Source: Cherax quadricarinatus (lineage: Eukaryota > Arthropoda > Malacostraca > Decapoda > Parastacidae). From it: a stretch of DNA of 64,000 nucleotides. The stretch spans positions 1 to 64,000 of the forward strand of contig NW_027196944.1 in the NCBI RefSeq assembly GCF_038502225.1, written 5' to 3'. Numbering within the stretch: position 1 is the stretch's first letter; each line of letters starts with the position of its first letter. Below, in pieces: positions 10,949-20,880 of the stretch. The position numbers and the translations under genes were made by a program. Under the pieces are notes generated by a model. It was not told the DNA's origin, did not search any database, and worked only from the letters and a program-made list of their open reading frames with translations.

Positions 10949-11544
10949 CTAGGCTGGAATATTGCTGCACTCTAACAGCACCTTTCAAGGCAGGTGAAAT
11001 TGCCGACCTAGAAAATGTACAGAGAACTTTCACGGCGCGCATAACGGAGATAAAACACCTCAATTACTGGGAGCGCTTGAGGTTTCTAAACCTGTATTCC
11101 CTGGAACGCAGGAGGGAGAGATACATGATTATATACACCTGGAAAATCCTAGAGGGACTAGTACCGAACTTGCACACGAAAATCACTCACTACGAAAGCA
11201 AAAGACTTGGCAGACGATGCACCATCCCCCCAATGAAAAGCAGGGGTGTCACTAGCACGTTAAGAGACCATACAATAAGTGTCAGGGGCCCGAGACTGTT
11301 CAACTGCCTCCCAGCACACATAAGGGGGATTACCAACAGACCCCTGGCAGTCTTCAAGCTGGCACTGGACAAGCACCTAAAGTCAGTTCCGGATCAGCCG
11401 GGCTGTGGCTCGTACGTTGGTTTGCGTGCAGCCAGCAGCAACAGCCTGGTTGATCAGGCGCTGATCCACCAGGAGGCCTGGTCACAGACCGGGCCGCGGG
11501 GGCGTTGACCCCCGAAACTCTCTCCAGGTAAACTCCAGGTAAAC
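10949..11544 (+). mobile_element. 5'-truncated CR1-like LINE, nearly identical to the 38.1-38.7 kb copy
   Basis: The sequence follows 38120-38716 with very few differences, including the frame FLNLYSLERRRERYM, the PPMKSRGVTSTLRD block and the terminal duplicated CCAGGTAAAC. The low divergence marks it as one of the youngest insertions here. The unoccupied site is visible in copy B of the surrounding transposon (reverse complement of about 54771-54800). Confidence 0.85.
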
Positions 11545-11854
11545 AAGTGACGCCATATTAGAAATGCTAATAATAATAATAATAATCACCGAGTCTCATT
11601 AAATGTTGTATATTACGTTAATATACACATTTTCATTAATCCATCTATGATATTTTTTTCAAAATTATATAATAAACACGATACATAACATAAAAAGATG
11701 ATAAATACACCCTACAAAAGAATAAATAAACATAAATATGAGATGTGGTACCCAGATAACTTGTACAAGTGATGCCAAGAATAACATTTTCTCTAATCTA
11801 ACATAAGAGAAAATGTGTTACTGGGGGTAACTGTAGAAAATTATTCCTTTCGTA

Positions 11855-11980
11855 TGTATGTAAGTAAGTTTATTCAGGTATACACAAATACAGTTACATA
11901 GATTATCATACATAACAACATATGTGTAGAGAACCTAGGATAACCCAAAAAAGTCAGAGTGACTTATTTCCATTGCCTTC
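11855..11980 (-). mobile_element. Small retroelement inside DNA transposon copy A
   Basis: GTAAGTAAGTTTATTCAGGT begins the reverse complement of a 3' end with an AATAAA signal, and the body ends near TTATTTCCATTG. Copy B lacks it: there the flanks CTGAGTGAAGGCA and TACGAAAGG are joined directly (about 52570-52591). It is therefore a separate later insertion. Confidence 0.55.
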
Positions 11981-12824
11981 ACTCAGAGCATCATTTCTTC
12001 TCAAAATGATGTTACATGAGAATGGGAGTGTTCTTCTTTATTTATTCTACCGTATCAATGTAGAGACAACCTGTACACAATGTAACTTGTACACAAACCA
12101 GACGTGTACACTTCGTTTACAAAACTTACCTTCGCCTGGTTTGTTTACATAACTCTGCGCCTGTACTCTCTCATGCACTCATTCTTTCTCTCTCTCATTT
12201 ATTCGTTTTATCTCATTTACTTACTCCTGACCCTACATTAAGACTACAAATATTTTAAGGTAAGTAATGAGTGAACTGTATATACATTTTATCGCTCTGG
12301 GATGCTTAAATGTAATAAGAATATTATGTGTAGGTGGGTTGGCCTGGTATGGTAGCCCGGCTGACTACCATACATACCACACTTGATTTTTTACAATAAA
12401 TACTACTCATCTCACCCTATATTTTAAGGTAAGTAATGAGTGAACTGTATATACATTTTATCGCTCTGGGATGCTTAAATATCATAGAATTGTATGTGTG
12501 GGTGGGGTGGCCTGGTATGGTAGCCTGGCTGACTACCATACATACCACACTTGATTTCTTACAATAAATACTACTTGTCTCACCCTAGATTAAGACTGTA
12601 AATATTTTAAGGTAAGTAATGAGTGCACTATGTGTGTATTGTACTTTTTTATTGTTTTTTGATGCCTGGTTCTATTGCTAACTTAATATATGTTAGTGTA
12701 AATTTGTTATCTAGTGTTTGTATGCATTTGTAAGTGGAAAAAAGGGCGTTCCACTTTACGGCAGTTTCCGCTTTACGGCGGTAGCCTGGAACCTAACCAG
12801 CCGTATAAGTGGGGCCTTCCTGTA

Positions 12825-13060
12825 TGTATATAGTAATTCGAGCATCTGAGGTAGCACAATTCATGATACAATCTTACATTTCTAAGTTCATAATTAGTTC
12901 TTTTACAGTGGTAGAATACAAATATTCTATATTTCACTCTATTATTAATGTATGAGGTAGTACAATTCATGATACAATCAATTTATGATAAACTCAATCT
13001 TACATTTTTTTAGTTCGTAATTAAGTTCATTTACTTTATTATTAACATGAGGTAAAACAG
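12825..13060. repeat. AT-rich duplicated segment, no gene
   Basis: GAGGTAGCACAATTCATGAT and TCTTACATTTCTAAGTTC occur at about 12848-12890, and again in slightly altered form at about 12952-13020. This is an old local duplication. I see nothing else in it. Confidence 0.5.
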
Positions 13061-13064
13061 ACCA

Positions 13065-13262
13065 GTATCTAACTCGTGCTTTTATTCAGCCTAAACCCAA
13101 AGTGGCAGGGGTTCAGTATGTTATGGGATAGGAGGTAGGAATAGATTTGTTTATGTACTATTTTTTTGAAGATTTTAGAGAGCAAAGGCAAGTTTAATAT
13201 TGGTCTGTAGTTATTTAGTTCTGCAGGATCGTCTCTTTTGAGGATTGGGGTGACCCTTGCCA
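13065..13262 (-). pseudogene. Non-LTR RT fragment, left arm of an inverted LINE pair
   Basis: The minus strand reads a partial RT N-terminal block: NNYRPI, then HKQIYSYL and CHFGFR. It matches the upstream part of the LINE at 16167-17763. The neighbouring plus-strand fragment at 13315-13805 carries the same segment, so the two form an inverted repeat around about 13290. Confidence 0.65.
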
Positions 13263-13314
13263 TCCATACTCAAGACAGCACTGGTCACCTCAAAATACTA
13301 TTTAACTATATATA

Positions 13315-13805
13315 CAGAACTAAATAACTACAGAATAACATCTAACTCTCCTTTGCTCTCTGAAATCTTCGAAAAAATAATCCATAAATAAAAAATCTAC
13401 TCCTACCTCCTATCCCATAACATACTGAACCTTTGCCAGTTTGGGTTTAGACCTGAATAAAAGCACAAATGATCAGTTATTCAGATGCTCAAATTACTAT
13501 ATACAGTGAAAAAAATTAATATCCTCTGAGGCTCTTCATAGACCTACAGAAAGCATTTGATACAGAAGACCACAATACCATGCACCTAAAACTAGAGCAT
13601 TATGGGGTCAGAGGACACTCTCTCAATTACATAAAATCTTATCTTAGCGGAAGACATTTGTATGTATTCATAAATGGCGTGACTTCCAGTACTCAGCCTG
13701 TAGTTGTCTTTATTTTTTGTGGTTCATGTATATTTGTCCTAGGTCCTCTACTCCTTCTTATTTACATCAATGACCTCCCAAATGCACATCCTGTACCTTT
13801 ATAAA
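13315..13805 (+). pseudogene. Non-LTR RT fragment, right arm of an inverted LINE pair
   Basis: It repeats 13065-13220 in the opposite orientation and then continues further downstream in the RT: FDTEDHNTM, KLEHYGVRGHSLNYIKS, and a degraded VLGPLLLLIYINDL block. Several indels and stops interrupt it. Because the same RT segment is present in both arms, this is an inverted duplication and not simple twin-priming. Confidence 0.65.
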
Positions 13806-14850
13806 GTTGCTTGACAAGGTACATCCTGTACCATTATACTGACAAAGGTACATCTTGGACCATTATAAAGTCACTTAATAAAGGTACATCCTGGGCCACT
13901 ATAAAAGTACACGATGAAACAAATGCTCGCTAAATATTTCCTTTCCAAATTGTTGATCAGTTACTAATTTTTGTCATTATTGTTTAGTATTTTAGTTGAC
14001 AAATAAGTGTTTTCTAATACGTAGAGGTTTTATGTACCAGTAAATGTAAGTTAGTGTACTTTAGGATAAACGGTTTTGTAATTACATTATCCTTGTTTTA
14101 TCGGTGTTTTATTAAGGCAGCATGAAGGTAAACCAAGGGTTCTAAATATGGAAAGTTGCAAATAGTACTTAATTATTAAGGATGTGTATCTGTGTGCCTC
14201 TGACAAGACAGTGATGGCGTGAATGATGGTCAAAGTCTCTCTTCTTTTTTGGGTCACCCTGCATTGTTGCTTTGTTTTTACTGAATCATCTTGTATATAA
14301 AAAACATAATTTGTTGTTTCTCAGGTGCTGTATAATCAGTATGAGTTTAGAGCTTCCCAACGACTCTGAAGGTAAGTCTGTAAGGCTGGATTATAAAAGT
14401 CTTGCCTTGTGAAACACTTATGTATTGAGAGGATCACTTTGTTAATTATTGTAAAAAGTGTAGTAGCATCATTTTTTTATGTATTTAAAGATTAATAAGT
14501 TTGTCATCTCATAAGAATGGAATAATGTGAATTTGTAAAATACTTTTTTCACTAGATTTTGTGCTACAGGTTCTTATCAACTTATAGTGGGGTTATGTTC
14601 CCACAAAACCATCGAAAATGATATGATAAACAACATCGTCAAGTTGAAATATCCTGAGTCGAATCATTGTAAGTTGAGGTGCACCTGTAGTGTATGGTAT
14701 TGTGATAAAAGAATAGCCATTTATTGCAGGAATACTGCTCTAGTATATGTGTTTGAGGACACTTTCCATTTTATCACAGGAATTTTTTTTGTATGTATAT
14801 CAAAGTTAAAAAGGAGAACGATGTATTTATTGTTTGTGGTTCATGTATAC
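13806..14850. other. No gene; small minisatellite, RTE 3'UTR scrap and MITE-like segment
   Basis: 13810-13915 has about three ~45-bp units around AAAGGTACATCCTG. 14187-14262 (CCTCTGACAAGACAGTGATG ... GGGTCACCCTGC) is an RTE-like LINE 3'UTR piece, as at 49730-49800. 14588-14697 (GGGGTTATGTTCCCACAAAA ... GTGCACCTGTAG) resembles a small MITE. The ORF at 14587-14940 overlaps repeats and is not supported. Confidence 0.5.
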
Positions 14851-14984
14851 AGTGGAACCTCTACTTGCGAGTTTAATCCATTCCATGACCTTGCTCGCAA
14901 CTGGATTTGCTCGTTTACAGAGTCAGTTTTCCTCATTTAAATTAATTGAAATGCAATTAATCCGTTCCAGTGGAATTCTGTACT

Positions 14985-16065
14985 TCAATAATTTCGCTAA
15001 TATCAACTCCACGGCTTATTTATCCGTCTCACATCATCTAATATGACATAATAAACAATATAAATAACATAGAAACCTGATATATACTCTAAAATGAGTA
15101 AAATGTCATTCATGTAGTGGTATGGGTGGTGTCGGCGGTGGACGAAAGTTTGGAGACCGGGCAAAATACTTCATGAATAATTTCGCTAATATCATTACTA
15201 TCACAGTTCATCTAATATGACATAAACAATATAAGTAACATAGAAACATGATATATACTCTAGAATGAATAAAATATGTCATTCATGTAGTGGTATGGGC
15301 GGTGTCGGCAGTGGACGAGAGTTTGTCTATAGAGAGACTGGGCAAAATACTTCATGAATAATTTCACTAATATCATCTATACGGCTTATTTATCTATCAC
15401 AGTTCGTCTAATATGACATAACAATATAAATAACATAGAAATAACAAAAAAAGGCACAATACTGTGACTGGAACAATACACAAATAACCCGCACATAAAA
15501 GAGAGAAGCTTACGATGATGTTTCGGTCCGGCGTGGACCATTTACAAAGTCACTTTGTAAATGGTCCAAGTCGGACCGAAACGTTGTCGTAAGCTTCTCT
15601 CTTTTATGTGCGGGTTATTTGTGTATAAATAACATAGAAACCTGATATATACTCTAAAATGAATAAAATATGTCATTCATGTAGTGGTATGGGCGGCGTC
15701 GGCGGCCAACGGGAGTTTGTCTGGAGACAGGACAACATCTTGAATATTTTGCTATCATCAACTCTACAGCTTATTTATCACAGTTCTTCTAATATGAAAT
15801 AAACAACATAAATCACAGAAACCTGATACATACTCTAGAATGAATAAAATATGTCATTCATGTAGTGGTATGGGTGGTGTCGGCAGCCGACGAGAGTTTG
15901 TCTGGAGACAGGACAACATACTCCTTGAATATTTCACTATCATCAACTCTTTGGCTTATTTATCTATCACAATTCGTCTAATATGAAATAAACAATATAA
16001 ATCACATAGAAACCTGATATATACTCTAGAATGAATAAAATATGTCATTATGTAACAGGTGGAGA
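14985..16065. repeat. ~185-bp tandem satellite inside a DNA transposon
   Basis: About five diverged units share GGCTTATTTATC, CTAATATGACATAA, AGAAACCTGATATATACTCT and GTAGTGGTATGGG landmarks at a spacing of roughly 180-190 bp. The third unit is split by the foldback at 15442-15623. Single monomers occur at 9115-9240 and 44615-44720, so the array grew locally from a one-monomer element. Confidence 0.75.
15442..15623. mobile_element. Foldback element with hammerhead-like stem II and core
   Basis: Arms 15477-15550 and 15552-15625 are near-perfect inverted repeats around one base. An extra unpaired 30-bp stretch lies on the left. A 17-bp duplication, TATAAATAACATAGAAA, flanks it at 15425-15441 and 15624-15640, so it is a real insertion. 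The right arm reads GGTCC-AAGTC-GGACC followed by GAAAC and GTTGTC. That is the stem II, GAAA and cleavage-site order of a hammerhead ribozyme, with a degenerate CTGATGA box. Penelope-like retroelements carry such motifs. The assignment to that class is inferred. Confidence 0.55.
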
Positions 16066-16166
16066 TGGCCACAGCTGCTCCCTCTTTGTTGTGGTAAACA
16101 CTACCATCTAGTGACAGCCTTTTGAAGCCGTCTATTATTATATGTAGTACATTGTTATTATATATC

Positions 16167-17763
16167 AATCAATCAATCAAGTTTATTCTCTATAAGGATG
16201 ACGATGCGGGGTTTACAGATTTTGGATATTGTGTGGTTTACATGTTTTAAAATACTAATTACAGAGGGGACCACTAGGACACCTAGCATGGCTAGGCATT
16301 TTGGGCAGACTTAGATTAATTCTAAACTTTAAATTATTACAGATTATGGTATTAAGGCTAAGTGACTACATTATAGTTTGTGAGTTAAGCAATGTGAATG
16401 CTTTTGTTTTGGCACAATACATAGTTTCTATATTGGAGTATCATAGGCAAACTTATGACTAGTTAGGATTCATTATTTTAAGATAGATTCGTATTTCTGT
16501 GTTTATAGTCAATGGGTGAGTGAGTGTAAGTGTGAACCACCAGGTGGTTTACATGTAGTTAGTTGACAGGGTGTATCAGGGAGATAAGATGTTTTCTAAC
16601 TGTAGTTTTGAAAGTGATGAATGTGTCTGCAGTTCTAGAGTTTTCAGGTAGGGTGTTCCAGATTTTAGGCCCTTTGACACACATTGAATTTTTGTAAAGG
16701 TTTAGTCGGACACTGGGAATGTCATAGAGATGTTTGTGTCTGGTGTTATGCCTGTGGGTTCTGTCACAACTATCAAGAAAGCATTTTAGGTCAAGGTTAA
16801 TATTGGAATTTAAGGTCCTGTAGATGTAGATTGCACAGTAGTAAGTGTGGATGTTCTGAACAGGGAGTAAGTTTAGATCTATGAAGAGTGGGGGGGGGGG
16901 GTGTCCAGGGATGGGATTTAGTGATTATTCTTACTGTGGCTTTTTGTTGGGTTATTATTGGCTTTAGATGTGTTGCTGCAGTTGATCCCCAAGCACAAAT
17001 AGCACACTAGCAAATAGCAAACTGCTATACGTACCGCATAGCAGTTTGCGGTACGTAGTATCGTATCTTGGAGAGGATCCCCACCGTTTTGGATACTTTT
17101 TTTGTTATGTTTTGGATATGGGTGCTGAAATTTAGGTTGTTGTCAAGGTATAGACCTAGGAATTTGCCCTCATTATGTATGGCAATTAGAGTGTTGTCGA
17201 TCTTAATGTTAAGTTGCACAACACCTGCTCTGCTACCAAACATAATGTAGTAGGTTTTGTCAGTGTTAAGTGTAAGTTTATTGGCTGTCATCCAAGTCAG
17301 AATTTTGAGCAGCTCCTTGTTGATAATGGTGTTGAGGGTGGCAAGATTAGGGTGGGAGATGACGTAAGTCGTGTCGTCAGCAAAGAAAATGGGTTTCAGG
17401 TGTTGGGATACGTTTGGAAGATCAATGTAAATGAGGAAGAGCAGGGGACCAAGGACACTTCCCTGCGGAACTCCAGTATCAAGTGGCCCTGTTGATGAGG
17501 CTGTGTCTTTAATAGTGACATACTGATAACTATTAGTAGGGTAGGATTTGAAATATGCAAGTGCATGGCCTCTTATACCATAATAGTCAAGTTTGTGGAA
17601 TAGGATGCCGTGGTCTACTGTGTCAAACGCTTTTCTTAGGTCAATAAAAATTCCTAGCAGATATTCCTTATTTTCCAATGCTGTGCAAAGCAGATCTAGC
17701 ATTTTTACAATTGCATCGTTAGTGCTTTTATTTTTCCTGAATCCAAATTGGCAGGGGTTGAGT
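16167..17763 (-). mobile_element. 5'-truncated non-LTR retrotransposon with TGAT-type tail
   Basis: Read on the minus strand, the element has RT motifs (17025-17763), then a C-terminal block (a GPKIWNTLPENSRT-like stretch near 16620-16680) and a 3'UTR. The 3' end is a (TGAT)n tail, seen here as ATCAATCAATCAATCAAG at 16166-16183. Tails of short tandem repeats are common in CR1/L2-type LINEs. Fragments of the same family lie at 13065-13805 and 42860-43340. It is inserted in a TAT microsatellite of the host DNA element. Confidence 0.75.
17025..17702 (-). pseudogene. RT domain of the TGAT-tailed LINE
   Basis: The 225-codon open stretch holds the core RT blocks: FIDLRKAFDTVDH, YYGIRGHALAYFKS, GVPQGSVLGPLLFLIY, the catalytic FADDT and an NLNFSTHI-like block. 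It extends in frame upstream to about 17763 (FGFRKNKSTNDAI). The endonuclease half is missing by 5' truncation, and a stop follows at about 17025. It reads as a dead CR1/L2-type copy with an intact RT palm. Confidence 0.8.
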
Positions 17764-17773
17764 ATGTATTATT

Positions 17774-18251
17774 CTTTCTTTCTTTCTTTCAACACACCGG
17801 CCGTATCCCACCGAGGCAGGGTGGCCCAAAAGGAAAAACGAAAGTTTCTCCTTTTACATTTAGTAATATATACATGAGAAGGGGTTACTAGCCCCTTGCC
17901 CCTGGCATGTTAGTTGCCTCTTACAACACGCATGGCTTACGGAGGAAGAATTCTGTTCCACTTCCCCATGGAGATAAGAGGAAATAAACAAGAACAAGAA
18001 CTAGAAAGAAAATAGCAGAAAACCCAGAGGGGTGTGTGTATATATATATGCTTGTACATGTGTGTGTAGTGTGACCTAAGTGTAAGTAGAAGTAGCAAGA
18101 CGTACCTGTAATCTTGCATATTTATGAGACAGACAAAAGACACCAGCAATCCTACCATCATGTAAAACAATTACAGGCTTTCGTTTCACACTCACTTGGC
18201 AGGACGGTAGTACCCCCCTGGATGGTTGCTGTCTACCAACCTACTACCTAA
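17774..18251 (-). mobile_element. SINE-like element with GAAA tail (family S2)
   Basis: This 478-bp element is flanked by ATGTATTATT at 17764-17773 and 18252-18261. Its 3' end, read on the minus strand, is GGTGGGATACGGCCGGTGTG followed by TTGAAAGAAAGAAAG. Full copies with their own target duplications lie at 54929-55412 and 55608-56067. The terminal GGCCACCC..CTCGGTGGGA..GTGTGTTGAAA segment resembles the 3' end of the RTE-like LINE at 49780-49830, its probable helper. No RNA polymerase III boxes are obvious, so the SINE label is tentative. Confidence 0.7.
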
Positions 18252-18546
18252 ATGTATTATTATTATACATATTATACAGTGGACCCCCGCATACCGGACG
18301 CATCGTATACCGTACAATCCGCATACCGGACGCTTTGATCGCAAAAATTTTGCCTCGCATACCGCCCAAAAACCCGCTCACTGCCCTTCGTCCGAGACGC
18401 GTCCAATGTGCGGCCTGAGCCACGCTCACATGTTCCGCCGGTGGCATTGTTTACCAGCCAGCCTCCGCGGTAACATCCAAGCATACAGTCGGAACATTTC
18501 GTATTATTACAGTGTTTTTGGTGATTTTTCTGGAAAATAAGTGACC

Positions 18547-19467
18547 ATGGGGCCCAAGAAAGCTTCTAGTGCCAACCCTACAGCAATAAGGGTGAGAATT
18601 ACTATGGAGATGAAGAAAAAGATCAATGATAAGTATGAAAGTGGAGTGCGTGTCTCCGAGCTGGCCAGGTTGTATAATAAACCCCAATCAACCATCGCTA
18701 CTATTGGTGGTACAGCTGCTGCTGCTGCTGCTGTACCACCGTCAGCTGCTGCTGCTGTACCACCGTCAGCTGCTGCTGCTGCTGTAGTACCGTCTGCTGC
18801 TGCTGTAGCATCGTCTGCTGCTGCTGTAGCATCGTCTGCTGCTGCTGTAGCATCGTCTGCTGCTGCTGTAGCATCGTCTGCTGCTGCTGTAGCATCGTCT
18901 GCTGCTGCTGTAGCATCGTCTGTTGCTGCTGTAGCATCGTCTGTTGCTGCTGTACCACCGTCAGCTGCTGCTGCTGCTGTAGCGTCGTCTGCTGCTGCTG
19001 CTGCTGTAGCATCGTCTGCTGCTGCTGTAACATCGTCAGTTGCTGCTGTAGCATCGTCTGCTGCTGCTGTAGCATCGTCTGTTGCTGCTGTAGCATCGTC
19101 TGTTGCTGCTGTACCACCGTCAGCTGCTGCAGCTGCTTTAGCATCGTCTGCTGCTGCTGCTGCTGTAGCATCGTCTGCTGCTGCTGTAACATCGTCAGTT
19201 GCTGCTGTAGCATCGTCTGCTGCTGCTGTAGCATCGTCTGTTGCTGCTGTAGCATCGTCTGTTGCTGCTGTACCACCGTCAGCTGCTGCTGCTGCTGTAC
19301 CACCGTTGTTGGTGTGGCTTATTGAGAATACCAAGAAACAATTAACCCCAGAGGATTTGCCACCCAGGATAACCCAAAAAAGTCAGTGTCATCGAAGACT
19401 GTCTAACTTATTTCCATTGGGGTCCTTAATCTTGTCTCCCAGGATGCAACCCACACCAGTCGACTAA
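18547..19467 (+). pseudogene. Truncated Tigger transposase with alanine-rich repeat
   Basis: ATG 18547 starts MGPKKASSAN and a psq-like helix-turn-helix (MEMKKKINDKYE, VSELARLYNKPQSTIATI), which recognises the transposon ends. At about codon 58 it runs into some 200 residues of (AAAVASS)n-type repeat where a second DNA-binding domain should follow. It resumes with LLVWLIENTKKQL and ends in dispersed-repeat sequence. The product cannot be a transposase, because no DDE domain remains. It could still bind ends if expressed, but nothing shows that it is. Confidence 0.65.
18706..19308 (+). repeat. GCTGCTGCTGTAGCATCGTCT VNTR, open in several frames
   Basis: A 21-bp unit and GCT-expanded variants make up ~600 bp. 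One strand reads Ala-Val-Ser repeats, the other reads poly-Gln or Asp-Ala-Thr repeats, so long ORFs appear in several frames by composition alone. The equivalent array in copy B (26950-27305) is about 250 bp shorter, so the array changes length. Confidence 0.85.
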
Positions 19468-19487
19468 CACCCAGGTGAACAGGGAAA

Positions 19488-19712
19488 ATGCCTGGAACTA
19501 GTGCTCATATTGGTGAATTTAAAGCCAGCAAAGGTTGGTTTGAGAGATTTAAGAATCGTAGTGGCATACACAGTGTGATAATGCCTGTTCTGGAAGAAAA
19601 TACCAAACAGGACCTACAGTACTCAGGAGGAAAAGGCACTCCCAGGACACAGTGTCTCATCAGTCATTGCTGCATCTTCAATAAAGGTAAGTGTCATTTA
19701 TTCTTCATTTAG
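19488..19712 (+). pseudogene. CENP-B-type helix-turn-helix piece of Tigger transposase
   Basis: The frame carries FKASKGWFERFKNRSGIHSV, the hallmark of the second (HTH_Tnp_Tc5/CENP-B) DNA-binding domain of Tigger transposases. It is shifted out of frame from the upstream ORF and soon runs into non-coding sequence. The same piece lies at 26542-26766 (minus) in copy B. Confidence 0.75.
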
Positions 19713-19758
19713 TAGAGTAGTACATGCACAATATATATTGTGCATGTACTACTCTACT
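19711..19758. repeat. 48-bp perfect palindrome in mini-Tigger A
   Basis: The 24-bp arm starts AGTAGAGTAGTACATGCACA and is followed directly by its reverse complement, with no spacer. An almost identical palindrome is at about 26498-26541 in copy B. It is therefore an ancestral part of this element family. Confidence 0.85.
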
Positions 19759-20089
19759 ATTGTGCATGTATCCTTCTCTTTGTGTGTAGGAAAATGTATA
19801 TTTCATGTGGTAAAATTTTTTTTTTCATACTTTTGGGTGTCTTGCACGGATTAATTTGATTTCCATTATTTCTTATGGGGAAAATTCATTCGCATACCGA
19901 TCATTTCGCATAACAATGAGCCCTCTTGCACGGATTAAAGTCGCTATGCGGGGGTCCACTGTATATTAGTATTATTATTGTATTATACTATTACAGTATT
20001 ATTATTATTATACATATTATTATTATACATATTATTATTATACATATCATTATTATTATTATTATTATTATATAAATAATTTGTAATTT

Positions 20090-20400
20090 TTATTCACACA
20101 AAAAATATAAGATTTACTGTTATTTCTTATTGCAATAATTGTATAAATAATGTCAACCCATTCACGACTGCATATTGGAATGGACAGTGACATAATTTGT
20201 TTACTCTTAAACATAGCCAAGCAATAGGCCATTTCTCCTATGCTGAGCTCAATTTCAAGGTACTTTTCATTGTAAAAGCAATAAAAATCATATCTATTTC
20301 TGTAATATATCTTCCATTCTATCAAATGAGACCCAAAAAAAAAAAACGAGAAGACAACCATAAAAACCATACGAATATACTGCTAAGGTACGGCTAATTG
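20090..20400 (-). mobile_element. Fragment of the piggyBac-like TTAA element family
   Basis: On the minus strand, GGTCTCATTTGATAGAATGG, the GAAATAGATATGAT-type stretch and ATTGAGCTCA follow the interior of the elements at 60451-61522 and 61636-62692. Neither end with its TTAA is preserved. ORFs across it are not genes. Confidence 0.5.
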
Positions 20401-20513
20401 CTGAGAAGTGAACTCCATTATTTATGCTTAGATTTCTTTCATTTTTGGTGTACGTTAAGAAGCATCTTTCCATCATACATTGCCCAAGTTTCAATAAGAT
20501 AGTCCAACAAAGA

Positions 20514-20570
20514 AATGAGATACCATTCCCGAGATCAAGAGCAAAAGCCCCTCACCAGTGTCAAGGAACC
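20514..20570 (-). mobile_element. Fragment of the I-linked SINE (S1)
   Basis: GATCAAGAGCAAAAGCCCCT and CACCAGTGTCAAGGAACCTG match the 5' part of the SINE family described at 37466-37635, on the minus strand. The 3' half is missing. Confidence 0.45.
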
Positions 20571-20716
20571 TGTCTGAGGTCTGCTCGCTTATGAAAATTT
20601 TGCTCACGTATGGAAGCAAAAAATCGACCCATTGACTGCTTGTATTTGGAAAAACTCGCACGTGGACACGCTCGCAAGAAGAGGTTCCACTGTATTTGTA
20701 AATGCTGTAGGAGTTA

Positions 20717-20880
20717 TACAACACCTGGCTTGGTTATGCAACACCTGGCTTGGTTATGCAATACCTGGTTTGCTTATGCAATACCTGGTTTGCTTATGCA
20801 ATATCTGGCTTGGTTGTGCAACACCTGGCTGAGCTATAAAACACCTGGCTGGGCTATACACCACCTGGCTTGGTTATACT
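20717..20880. repeat. 20-bp minisatellite
   Basis: About eight units of ACACCTGGCTTGGTTATGCA and variants run head to tail just outside the right end of the DNA element at 14850-20692. The ORFs at 20610-20936 are translations of this repeat. Confidence 0.85.

Larger units (their letters stand above)
10404..12822. mobile_element. TA-flanked non-autonomous DNA transposon, copy A
   Basis: The ends CAGGAAGGCCCC and GGGGCCTTCCTG are perfect 12-bp inverted repeats with TA at 10402-10403 and 12823-12824. Sub-terminal CTTTACGGCG-type motifs recur at both ends, as expected for transposase binding sites. The interior has AT-rich tandem subunits (10780-10948 and 11545-11770; 12240-12420 and 12420-12600) and no transposase. 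Nested inside are a CR1-like fragment (10949-11544) and a small retroelement (about 11855-11980). Copies B (51766-56301, inverted) and C (ending at 62888) belong to the same family. A Tc1/mariner/pogo-type origin is inferred from the TA target. Confidence 0.75.
18277..19961 (+). mobile_element. Mini-Tigger (pogo-type) with poly-alanine VNTR, copy A
   Basis: The ends CAGTGGACCCCCGCATACCG and GCTATGCGGGGGTCCACTG are inverted repeats, with TA at 18275-18276 and 19962-19963. Sub-terminal GCATACCGGACGC motifs recur (18288-18340). Inside are the start of a Tigger transposase, a 21-bp coding VNTR and a CENP-B-type helix-turn-helix. The catalytic DDE domain is absent, so mobilisation would need a full-length relative. 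Copy B (26308-27736) has the same architecture with a shorter VNTR. Confidence 0.85.
14850..20692. mobile_element. TA-flanked DNA element, expanded by nested insertions
   Basis: The left end CAGTGGAACCTCTACTTGCG and the right end CGCAAGAAGAGGTTCCACTG are inverted repeats with TA at 14848-14849 and 20693-20694. A smaller relative with matching left, satellite and right segments lies at 44435-45319. Nested inside are a ~185-bp satellite, a foldback, a minus-strand LINE, a SINE-like element, a mini-Tigger and a piggyBac-type fragment. No transposase of its own remains. Confidence 0.65.

Noticed and set aside
13065..13805. Twin-priming inversion of one LINE
   Set aside because: Twin priming inverts without duplicating, but here the same RT segment is in both arms, so it is an inverted duplication.
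14587..14940. 117-codon ORF
   Set aside because: It covers a MITE-like repeat and the left end of a DNA transposon; no domain is seen.
18701..19303. Minus-strand 200-codon poly-Gln ORF (and a second overlapping 275-codon ORF)
   Set aside because: These are other frames of the 21-bp VNTR, open because of composition only.
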